This document shows, piece by piece, positions 57,486-64,000 of a stretch of DNA of 64,000 nucleotides; the first letter of the stretch is position 1; each line of letters starts with the position of its first letter. The notes under the pieces were generated by a model that made no database searches, was not told the origin of the DNA, and saw only the letters and a list, made by a program, of their open reading frames with translations. Made by a program: the position numbers and the translations under genes. This DNA comes from Spirulina sp034932185 (GTDB lineage: Bacteria > Cyanobacteriota > Cyanobacteriia > Cyanobacteriales > Spirulinaceae): contig NZ_JAYGHW010000093.1 of the NCBI RefSeq assembly GCF_034932185.1, forward strand, positions 1 through 64,000, in the 5' to 3' direction.

Positions 57486-57860
57486 ATGGGTTTAGCACGG
57501 GCCAATCGGCTGAAGGGGTGGCGTGATTTTCAAGCAGTTTATGAGCGGGGCGATCGCCACCATGGTCGTTACCTAACTTTGCGCTGTTTTCAAGGCATCC
57601 CCCCCGATGCTCCCCCCCAAATGGGCATCGCCGTCGGCAAGCGCGTCAGTAAAAAGGCCGTGGTTCGCAATCAGATCAAACGCTATCTCCGTCTAGCCTT
57701 GCGCCATCTCCTCCCCCAGATCAAAGGGGGCTACCAACTGGTGATTAATGTCAAGCCAGGGGCGATCTCGTGCGAATATGAACATTTTTTGCGAGAATTA
57801 GAGCAGTTATTAATAAGAACCGAGGCATGGCATGGGTATAAAAGAAACCGCATTTTATGA
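57486..57860 (+). CDS. rnpA: Ribonuclease P protein component
   Basis: RnpA is the protein subunit of RNase P, which matures tRNA 5' ends. The 124 residues have the family pattern: ANRLKGWRDFQAVYERGDRH at the N-terminus, the RNR-type motif GKRVSKKAVVRNQIKRYLRL, and LRHLLPQIKGGYQLVINVKP. It begins 16 bp after rpmH, and its 3' end overlaps the PH-domain gene by 29 bp. Confidence 0.95.
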   Translation: MGLARANRLKGWRDFQAVYERGDRHHGRYLTLRCFQGIPPDAPPQMGIAVGKRVSKKAVVRNQIKRYLRLALRHLLPQIKGGYQLVINVKPGAISCEYEHFLRELEQLLIRTEAWHGYKRNRIL

Positions 57861-58224
57861 AGGTGGCCCCCATATTGGCGATCTAATTCTTAATATTTTG
57901 CTGGGCTTTACCGTTATTTGTTTACCCTTGACCGTTGGTGCTGTGGTGCGAGCGCTGTGGTTGCGCTACCGCATTACTGATCGCCGTGTCTCCGTGACCG
58001 GCGGCTGGCAGGGGCGCGATCGCACCGATGTCATTTATGCAGAAGTCTCAAAAATTGCCAGCGTCGCTCGGGGCGTTGGCCTGTGGGGGGATATCGTCCT
58101 CACCCTCAAGGATGGCAACCGCTTAGAGTTACGGGCCATTCCCCGCTACCGCGAAATCTGTGACTACATTGCCGAGCGCACCGCTGAAAAAACAGGTGTG
58201 GCCGCAACGCTGATTCGCGTCTAA
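57832..58224 (+). CDS. PH-domain membrane protein
   Basis: This 130-residue protein has one or two N-terminal hydrophobic segments (IGDLILNILLGFTVICLPLT, VGAVVRALWLRY) followed by a bacterial PH domain (YRITDRRVSVTGGWQGRDRT, then WGDIVLTLKDGNRLELRAIP). It overlaps the end of rnpA by 29 bp. The same gene occurs between rnpA and yidC in cyanobacteria. Its role is unknown, but the position suggests a link with membrane protein insertion. Confidence 0.85.
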   Translation: MGIKETAFYEGGPHIGDLILNILLGFTVICLPLTVGAVVRALWLRYRITDRRVSVTGGWQGRDRTDVIYAEVSKIASVARGVGLWGDIVLTLKDGNRLELRAIPRYREICDYIAERTAEKTGVAATLIRV

Positions 58225-58270
58225 CCATTCCCCCGCTCTCTCCTGTCCCAATTGCCCCCCTTTAAAACGC

Positions 58271-59431
58271 ATGGATTTAGGTATCGGTTTTATTTCCACA
58301 AACATCATGCTGCCCATCCTGGATTTTTTCCATGGAATTGTGCCTAGCTATGGTTTTGCGATCGTCGCCCTAACGTTGGTGATTCGCTTTGCGGTTTACC
58401 CCCTCAGCGCGGGGTCGATCCGTAATATGCGCCGCACCCGCATCGCCCAGCCGGTGATGCAAAAACGGGTGAAGGAAGTCCAAGAACGCTACAAAGACGA
58501 TCCCAAGAAGCTTCAGGAGGCGATGAGCGAAGTTTACAAGGAGTATGGCAACCCCTTGGCGGGCTGTTTACCCCTGCTGTTTCAGTTGCCAATTCTCTGG
58601 GCGTTGTTCACCACTCTGAGGGGATCGCCCTTTGCTGATATTAACTACACCGTCGATCTGCAAATCTTTTCCCCAGATCAAACGGAGCAAATCCAACCGC
58701 AAATTTTCACCACTAAACCCCAAAATATCTACCTCAATGCCGATGTTCACTACCGTTTAGCGGCGGTGTTGCCCACGGGTAATCGCCTTGTGGTGGGGGA
58801 TGAAGTGCATCCTGAATTCCAATCGGAGGATGGGGTACGGTTTGCCACCCTCAGCGAGGAATATGCTGATAGTCAGGTAGAGCCGACTTGGACGGTGACG
58901 AAAGGCGCGGAGAATGTGGCGATCGCCCCCGATGGCACGATTACCGCCCTTGCTCCCGGTGAAGTCACGTTGCAGGGAACCGTTCCCGGCATTGCCGCCA
59001 ATGAAGGATTCCTATTTATCAATGCCCTCGGCCGCATCGGAGCCACCGGGGAAAACGGCGCGATCCACTGGGATATTGTCGGCATGGTCTTATTCTTTGG
59101 GGTAAGTACCTACATCAGTCAACAATTAACCGGCTCCGGCGGCAGCAACAGCCCCCAAAATGATCAACAACAAACGATCAGCAAAATCACCCCCATTCTG
59201 TTTAGTGGGATGTTTCTGATCTTCCCCCTCCCTGCTGGGGTGTTGATGTACATGACCGTTGCCAACGTCTTCCAAACTGCCCAAACCTTCATCCTAATGC
59301 GGGAACCCCTACCGGATAACCTGCAAAAACTGGTGGAAGAGCAGGAAAAACAAGAAGCCCGGGAACAGGGTCGCAATGACATTCCCTTTGAGCCTAAACG
59401 CTCGAAAAAGAAAGAGAAAACATCGGGTTAA
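58271..59431 (+). CDS. yidC: Membrane protein insertase YidC/Oxa1
   Basis: This insertase places proteins in plasma and thylakoid membranes. The 386 residues include the first Oxa1 helices (YGFAIVALTLVIRFAVYPLS, then SIRNMRRTRIAQPVMQKRVK) and the cytoplasmic hairpin (YKDDPKKLQEAMSEVYKEYG, NPLAGCLPLLFQLPILWALF). A ~130-residue periplasmic insertion (about 120-255) has a BIG2-like segment (AIAPDGTITALAPGEVTLQG). Further helices (IVGMVLFFGVSTYISQQL and FSGMFLIFPLPAGVLMYMTV) and a highly charged tail ending RSKKKEKTSG follow. The insertion is a cyanobacterial feature. Confidence 0.94.
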   Translation: MDLGIGFISTNIMLPILDFFHGIVPSYGFAIVALTLVIRFAVYPLSAGSIRNMRRTRIAQPVMQKRVKEVQERYKDDPKKLQEAMSEVYKEYGNPLAGCLPLLFQLPILWALFTTLRGSPFADINYTVDLQIFSPDQTEQIQPQIFTTKPQNIYLNADVHYRLAAVLPTGNRLVVGDEVHPEFQSEDGVRFATLSEEYADSQVEPTWTVTKGAENVAIAPDGTITALAPGEVTLQGTVPGIAANEGFLFINALGRIGATGENGAIHWDIVGMVLFFGVSTYISQQLTGSGGSNSPQNDQQQTISKITPILFSGMFLIFPLPAGVLMYMTVANVFQTAQTFILMREPLPDNLQKLVEEQEKQEAREQGRNDIPFEPKRSKKKEKTSG

Positions 59432-59439
59432 CCCCGACT

Positions 59440-59462
59440 GTAGGGGCGCAACCCTTGCGCCC
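59440..59462. repeat. Short GTAGGGGCGCAA...TTGCGCCC palindrome
   Basis: This 23-nt hairpin derivative of the GTAGGGGCG family, with CGCAA/TTGCG in its stem, follows the yidC stop. A related GGGCGCAAGCGTTGCGCCC hairpin is at 40578. Confidence 0.7.
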
Positions 59463-59530
59463 TTTTCGGGTTAGCCCCCATTATCAGTCGGGGCGCAACT
59501 GACCCCCGACCGATTTGCCCCAGGAGCAAT

Positions 59531-60010
59531 ATGAGTGAACAGAATCAAGGTGAGGCGTGGTTAAGACAACTGTTAAACCAGATGGGCTACCCCGCTGGGG
59601 TAGAAATGAGTCAAGCTCCCGATGGGGTCTACTGGCTGAATATTGATGCCCATGGCTTAACAGCGGCACAGGTGGAGGCGCTGATTGGCGATCGCGGCCA
59701 TGTCATTGATGCGATCCAATATCTCGCCAATACCCTCTTAAATATTGGGCGGGAACGGGAAGCACAACACCCCTACACCATCGAATTGGCGGGTTATCGG
59801 GTGCGTCGTCAAGGGGAATTAGAGGCTTTGGTGGCGGAAGTGTCCCAACAGGTACGGGCCACGGGGGAGGCGGCGGAATTGCCGGATCTTTCTTCAGCAG
59901 AACGTCGCCAAATTCATCATTTATTTACCGATATTGCCGATTTGACCACCGAAAGCCGGGGCGCGGAACCCCATCGGCGGTTATTTGTGTTGCGTCGTAC
60001 CTTGGATTAG
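59531..60010 (+). CDS. Jag/KhpB-type KH-R3H RNA-binding protein
   Basis: This 159-residue protein lacks the Jag N-terminal domain found in Firmicutes. It has a KH domain (ALIGDRGHVIDAIQYLANTL, with GDRG in place of GxxG) and an R3H domain (LSSAERRQIHHLFTDIADLT, then TESRGAEPHRRLFVLRRTL). Such proteins bind RNA and are linked with yidC in gene order. RNA targets are not known in cyanobacteria. Confidence 0.9.
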   Translation: MSEQNQGEAWLRQLLNQMGYPAGVEMSQAPDGVYWLNIDAHGLTAAQVEALIGDRGHVIDAIQYLANTLLNIGREREAQHPYTIELAGYRVRRQGELEALVAEVSQQVRATGEAAELPDLSSAERRQIHHLFTDIADLTTESRGAEPHRRLFVLRRTLD

Positions 60011-60025
60011 GCGGGAGGATGCGTG

Positions 60026-60526
60026 ATGAAACCAATTTTTATTCCCCACCTGTTACAGGCCCCTGAGCGCTGTGAACAGTTTGAGCTTGAGGATTTTATT
60101 CCGGAGTTAGAGAGCTTGACCCCGGTGCGGGGGACATTGACTGTTACTCATCAGACGAATTATTTAGATGTGCGATCGCAAGCCGAAACCATCGTCACCC
60201 TCACCTGCCACCGCTGCCTCGCCCACTATAACCACCGCCTCACCGTCGATACCCAGGAAATCATCTGGCTAGAAATCCCCCTCGACCATCCCCATAACGA
60301 GGAAAACCAAGGGGATGAACTGCTGGAAACCCTCTCCCCCCAAGGCTATTTTGACCCCTTAGCTTGGCTCTATGAACAGTTGAGTTTGGCCTTACCCTTT
60401 CAGCAGGTCTGTGGCGAAAATTGTCAGGGGGTGAAGGTGGAGCCGGTAGCCTCGGAGCCGATGGTGGATCACCGTTGGGCGGAACTGGCCCGCCTCAAGG
60501 AGCAACTCGCGGCGCGGGAGGAGTAG
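60026..60526 (+). CDS. DUF177 (YceD) family protein
   Basis: This 166-residue YceD-like protein is of a family linked to 23S rRNA accumulation and plastid ribosome biogenesis. Sequence markers are LTCHRCLAHYNHRL with the first Cys pair, and VCGENCQGVKVEP with the second, likely a Zn site. A GGGAGG ribosome binding site is 7 bp from the ATG at 60026; a GTG at 60023 is too close, so the ATG is chosen. The stop is directly followed by the ycf46 ATG. Confidence 0.88.
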   Translation: MKPIFIPHLLQAPERCEQFELEDFIPELESLTPVRGTLTVTHQTNYLDVRSQAETIVTLTCHRCLAHYNHRLTVDTQEIIWLEIPLDHPHNEENQGDELLETLSPQGYFDPLAWLYEQLSLALPFQQVCGENCQGVKVEPVASEPMVDHRWAELARLKEQLAAREE

Positions 60527-62011
60527 ATGGGGTTTCGGGCGGAATTTGAACTGCTGTTGCGGGCTTGCTATCCCCTGCTCTATATCCCCACAACGGAGGA
60601 GGAGCGGTTAGAGGGGATGATTCGCGGTGCAGCGGGGAACCGGGCGGTGTATCTTTGGGATTTTGTCGAAGGCTATCAGGATAATCCCAACAATGCCGGG
60701 GTGGGGCGACGCAATCCCCTTCAGGCGTTGGAGTTTGTGGAGAAGTTGCCGGAACAGGCGGCGGGGGTGTTTATCCTGCGGGATTTTCAGCGGTTTTTAG
60801 AGGATATTTCTATCGCTCGCAAGTTGCGGAATTTGGCGCGATCGCTCAAATCCCAACCGAAAACTTTGGTGATTGTTGCCCCCACGGTGGCGATTCCGCC
60901 GGAATTAATGGAGGTGTTGACGATTGTTGATTTTCCCCTGCCGACGGCGGAGGAGTTACGGGGGGAAATGGCGCGGTTGTTGGCGGTGCAGACGGTGGGG
61001 GATGGGTTGCTGGATGCTTTGGTGCGGGCGGCTCAGGGGTTATCGTTGGAGCGGGTGCGGCGGGTGTTGACGCGGGCGATCGCCGCCCATGGGCAAGTAG
61101 AGCCGGAGGATGTGGAGTTAATCCTGGCGGAAAAACGCCAATCAATTCGCCAAACGCAAATTTTGGACTTTTACCCCGCCACCGAGCAGATCAGCGATAT
61201 TGGCGGGTTGGATAATCTCAAGGATTGGCTATTGCGTAGGGGGGGAGCCTTTAGCGATCGCGCCCGGGCCTATGGTTTGCCCCATCCCCGGGGCCTGCTG
61301 TTGGTGGGGATTCAAGGCACGGGGAAATCCTTAACGGCCAAGGCGATCGCCCATCATTGGCATTTGCCCCTATTGCGGTTGGATGTGGGGCGGTTGTTTG
61401 GGGGTTTGGTGGGGGAATCGGAATCCCGGACGCGGCAAATGATTACGCTGGCGGAGGCCTTGGCCCCCTGTATTTTGTGGATTGATGAAATTGATAAGGC
61501 CTTTGCCGGGGCCGATGGCAAGGGGGATTCGGGAACGGCGAGCCGGGTGTTTGGCACGTTTATCACCTGGTTGGCGGAAAAGACTTCCCCGGTGTTTGTG
61601 GTGGCGACGGCCAATAATATTCAGAGCCTGCCGCCGGAAATGTTGCGGAAAGGGCGGTTTGATGAAATCTTTTTTGTGGGGTTGCCCTCCCAAGTTGAGC
61701 GGAAGGAAATTTTCACGGTGCATCTTTCCCGGCTGCGGCCCCAGACGGTGAAGGATTATGATTGCGATCGCCTCGCCTACGAAACCCCGGATTTTTCGGG
61801 GGCGGAAATTGAGCAAACCCTAATCGAAGCGATGCACCTCGGCTTTAGCCAAAACCGCGATTTTACAACTGATGATATTCTCACTGCTGCCAGCCAAATC
61901 ATCCCCCTGGCCCGCACCGCCCAAGAGCAAATCCAATTTTTGCAAGACTGGGCCGCAGCAGGTAAGGCCCGCCTAGCATCCCGTGGCAATCCCTTCGGCC
62001 TTCAGTCGTAG
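60527..62011 (+). CDS. ycf46: Ycf46-like AAA+ ATPase
   Basis: This 494-residue AAA+ ATPase is conserved in cyanobacteria and plastids as Ycf46. The N-terminal ~200 residues form a family-specific domain (RACYPLLYIPTTEEERLEGM). The AAA+ core has Walker A VGIQGTGKSLTAKAIA (about residue 265), Walker B PCILWIDEIDKAFAG (about 320), sensor FVVATANNIQSLPPEMLRKG and the arginine finger in GRFDEIFFV. The C-terminal helical lid follows. It may influence CO2 uptake or photosynthesis in cyanobacteria, but the biochemical role is not settled. Confidence 0.92.
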   Translation: MGFRAEFELLLRACYPLLYIPTTEEERLEGMIRGAAGNRAVYLWDFVEGYQDNPNNAGVGRRNPLQALEFVEKLPEQAAGVFILRDFQRFLEDISIARKLRNLARSLKSQPKTLVIVAPTVAIPPELMEVLTIVDFPLPTAEELRGEMARLLAVQTVGDGLLDALVRAAQGLSLERVRRVLTRAIAAHGQVEPEDVELILAEKRQSIRQTQILDFYPATEQISDIGGLDNLKDWLLRRGGAFSDRARAYGLPHPRGLLLVGIQGTGKSLTAKAIAHHWHLPLLRLDVGRLFGGLVGESESRTRQMITLAEALAPCILWIDEIDKAFAGADGKGDSGTASRVFGTFITWLAEKTSPVFVVATANNIQSLPPEMLRKGRFDEIFFVGLPSQVERKEIFTVHLSRLRPQTVKDYDCDRLAYETPDFSGAEIEQTLIEAMHLGFSQNRDFTTDDILTAASQIIPLARTAQEQIQFLQDWAAAGKARLASRGNPFGLQS

Positions 62012-62035
62012 CACTGCCCACCCTACACCTACTCG

Positions 62036-62122
62036 TGATCTGGAATCCGCTTCATCCAATCGTGAAAAGCTCTAGGTGGTGTAGGGCGAAAAATTTTTCG
62101 CCCCTACAAATTTTTCGCCCTT
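62036..62122. repeat. Extended repeat related to 49184, with GTAGGGCG palindrome
   Basis: Bases 62036-62080 (TGATCTGGAATCCGCTTCAT, then ATCGTGAAAAGCTCTAGGTG) match the flank at 49184-49228. They precede a 27-nt palindrome of the GTAGGGGCG family (62081-62107) and a further AAATTTTTCGCCC half copy that reaches the stop of the UvrD-like gene. Confidence 0.8.
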
Positions 62123-64000
62123 ACGGGGGGGTTAAATTGAGCAGCACCGGACAGGGCTGTTTTTCTTTCAGGGTCACTTCCCCTTGATCGCTGACCATGC
62201 TCCAAGTGAAGGGGCCATTTCGGGCCGCTGAAAGCCAGAGCAACCGTTTAGCGCGAGTCATCGCCACATATAAGAGGCGGTATTCTTCCGCCCGCTTCAG
62301 CAATTCCGCTGCCTGCCAAGCGGTTTTGGGATCCGGCAATGCCACCGACATTTTCCCCCTAGAACGTACCAACGTCCGGATCTGCATCCGCGCCACTTCT
62401 TCCAAACTGAAATCTCCTAAAAACTTCCGCGCCCCCGGCACCCAAAGCTGACCGGGAATACTATCCTGGTGCAAAAAGGGGATAAACACCAGATCCCAGT
62501 CTAGGCCCTTGGCCTTGTGCATCGTGATGATCGTCAACTGGCCCGCCTTCGTATAACGAGTCTCCGATTCTTCCTCCACCCCTTCAAACTGCTCACTGGT
62601 GACAATCTCCTGCAAAATTTCTAGAATCGCCTTTAATGTCCGTTGCCGGGCGGTTTGCTGAAAAATGCGTTCCGCTAATTTTTGCAGTGTGGCCAGTTCC
62701 GAGGCTTGGTATTGCAAGGTTAGCCCCAAGAATGAGATCAGGTCGTAGGGGTGTAATTCCACGCCGGCCCGCAGCAATTGGTTACAGACCCGTTGGGCAA
62801 TGAGGGCGGCGGGGGAAAGGGGGGGATCAAGGGGCGTGGGGTAGAGGAATTGTTCGGGGGCGATCGCCAGCCCATCTAAATCCTGACTGGGGATCTGCTC
62901 CCGCTCCCGCAACACCGTCAGCGCCCCTTTCAGGTAATCGGGGGAATGGGGGCGATCGATGAATAACAGCAGTTGCAGGATATCCTGGGGGATTTCTTTG
63001 GCATTTTGGGCGGTGTTGACATCGTAAACGGGGATGTTATGACCCTTGAGGATCGGGGCGAGGCGCGTCGTGAGGAAATGGGCTTGTTTCCGTTCCCGGA
63101 CTAAAATGGCGGCGTTGTAGTCGGGGTTGGCGGTGAGGAGGGCGATCGCCCTGGCTTGAATCTGCTGAACGGTGGCGTAAATATCTGGGGGGTAATGAAT
63201 TTCTACCCCGGCCCCAATGGGGGCCGGATTGGCATCGGGTTGGGGATCATCTACGGCGACGGGGCGAATGGCTTGGCGGCGGAAGAGTTGGTCAACGGCA
63301 ACGGTGGCGGTGGTTTCCCAGCTATCGTAAACCCAGCACAGCATTTGATTGGCGGCATTGAGGATCTGCTGGCTGCTGCGGCCCGATTGATCCATCGTTG
63401 TGAGGCGATGATTCCCTTTGCAATCCTCGCAAAAGTGATTGAAATAGATGGGATCGGCGGGGGTAAAGGTGGAATTGATCGCCTGATTGGGATCGCCCAC
63501 CCGCACAAGATTGCATTGGCGCTGATCCGGTGTCGTGGCCAACAGTTCTAACAATTGGGCTTGGAGGGGAGAAGAATCCTGAGCCTCATCTTCAAACACC
63601 GCAAACACCTGTTCTTGCCACTGTTGCCGCAGGGTTTCCTGCTCTAACACCCGCAACGCCCCTAAAATCATTTCATCGTAATCGAGGAGTTGGCGCGACT
63701 TCATCAACCCTTGATAACGCTCATACAAACCGGCGGCGATCGCCAACGTCCCATAGGGATCCTCACCATCCGCCGCCGCAACCTGCAACTGCTCCGGCGT
63801 TAACCCCGAACTTTTCGCCCCCTGAATCGCCGTATAACCCAAATTCGGCAAAACTTCCGTGCGGAGCACCGACTGCCGCCGTAGCTTTTCCGTCGCCTCC
63901 CCATCAAACCCCTGCCCCTGCTGCAACCGTTCGTAGTGATCAGGATGATCCTGAATCCATTGCTCCACCACCTGACGCAGGAGGCGATGGCTTTGGTTGG
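62121..64000 (-). CDS. UvrD/Rep-like superfamily 1 helicase, N-terminus cut by window edge
   Basis: This frame is open to the right edge (about 626 codons visible). The visible part begins after the Walker A region, which must lie beyond 64000. SF1 motifs are FAVFEDEAQDSSPLQAQLLE (motif II, DEAQ), VRVGDPNQAINSTFTPADPI (III), GNHRLTTMDQSGRSSQQIL (IV), LTIITMHKAKGLDWDLVFIP (V) and EYRLLYVAMTRAKRLLWLSA (VI). An internal helicase 2B-like region is seen between IV and V. It resembles PcrA/UvrD-type ATP-dependent DNA helicases used in repair, but the DEAQ and divergent N-terminus set it apart from the canonical UvrD. Confidence 0.9.
   Translation of the reverse strand, partial: NQSHRLLRQVVEQWIQDHPDHYERLQQGQGFDGEATEKLRRQSVLRTEVLPNLGYTAIQGAKSSGLTPEQLQVAAADGEDPYGTLAIAAGLYERYQGLMKSRQLLDYDEMILGALRVLEQETLRQQWQEQVFAVFEDEAQDSSPLQAQLLELLATTPDQRQCNLVRVGDPNQAINSTFTPADPIYFNHFCEDCKGNHRLTTMDQSGRSSQQILNAANQMLCWVYDSWETTATVAVDQLFRRQAIRPVAVDDPQPDANPAPIGAGVEIHYPPDIYATVQQIQARAIALLTANPDYNAAILVRERKQAHFLTTRLAPILKGHNIPVYDVNTAQNAKEIPQDILQLLLFIDRPHSPDYLKGALTVLREREQIPSQDLDGLAIAPEQFLYPTPLDPPLSPAALIAQRVCNQLLRAGVELHPYDLISFLGLTLQYQASELATLQKLAERIFQQTARQRTLKAILEILQEIVTSEQFEGVEEESETRYTKAGQLTIITMHKAKGLDWDLVFIPFLHQDSIPGQLWVPGARKFLGDFSLEEVARMQIRTLVRSRGKMSVALPDPKTAWQAAELLKRAEEYRLLYVAMTRAKRLLWLSAARNGPFTWSMVSDQGEVTLKEKQPCPVLLNLTPP

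Noticed and set aside
61370..61816. 148-codon minus-strand frame inside ycf46
   Set aside because: It lies wholly within the AAA+ coding sequence on the opposite strand and its residue content is that of an antisense shadow.

Overview
The window is chromosomal DNA from a cyanobacterium. The evidence is gene content (chlI, light-dependent protochlorophyllide reductase, a Ycf46-type AAA ATPase, DUF3153 and PATAN proteins, and the rpmH-rnpA-PH-yidC-jag-DUF177-ycf46 cluster) and the very dense occurrence of the HIP1 octamer GCGATCGC on both strands. The gene set suggests a fairly large-genome strain, but I cannot name the species from sequence alone. I see no prophage, CRISPR array, insertion sequence with a transposase, rRNA operon or origin.

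Layout. 1-4 kb: the 3' part of a secreted CAP-domain gene (cut by the left edge), a GrpE-like/HTH membrane protein and a frameshifted PatA-family response regulator. 4-8.3 kb: chlI followed by the ATPase and MCE subunits of an Mla-type lipid transporter, then a PBP4-type peptidase. 8.5-14 kb: citrate synthase, tRNA-Ser(UGA), a metallophosphoesterase, por, queA and an unknown gene. 14-16 kb: a small membrane-protein group (two TM2 proteins, one apparently broken, plus DUF2752) and tRNA-Ser(CGA). 16-24 kb: a multi-PAS histidine kinase, an ABC ATPase, and a polysaccharide group (O-antigen ligase, flippase, glycosyltransferase). 24-31 kb: an SLH porin-like protein, a highly structured intergenic region that may encode 6S RNA, rpiA, two ABC permeases, and a MerR-thioredoxin-permease unit with a clear MerR-type promoter. 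31-40 kb: an unusual P1B-like ATPase with HMA2 and DUF5132 partners, DUF3153, a half-size EamA protein, bioD, an ABC1/UbiB kinase, a Ser/Thr kinase and a peroxiredoxin. 40-48 kb: SNF2 helicase, pnp and proB. 48-51 kb: a ParB-like/HhH protein and a ParA ATPase fused to a PD-(D/E)XK nuclease-like domain. 51-55 kb: an unknown gene, a TPR protein, ugd and UDP-xylose synthase. 55-64 kb: a cyclic-di-AMP (ydaO-type) riboswitch with a long leader before an SLC13/ArsB-type transporter, the rpmH-to-ycf46 cluster, and the 3' part of a UvrD-like helicase (cut by the right edge).

What stands out. (1) The nuclease-ParA fusion next to a ParB-like/HhH protein looks like a non-standard partition or DNA-surveillance pair and is the best candidate for an undescribed system. 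(2) A ydaO-type riboswitch precedes an ion transporter. (3) Two genes appear to be switched off by repeat-length changes: a 17-bp tandem duplication in the PatA-like gene and a C6 tract in a TM2 gene. (4) The intergenic space is seeded with several families of small palindromic repeats, including a 52-nt element present in three near-identical copies, shorter derivatives of it, and a hairpin family showing compensatory base changes.
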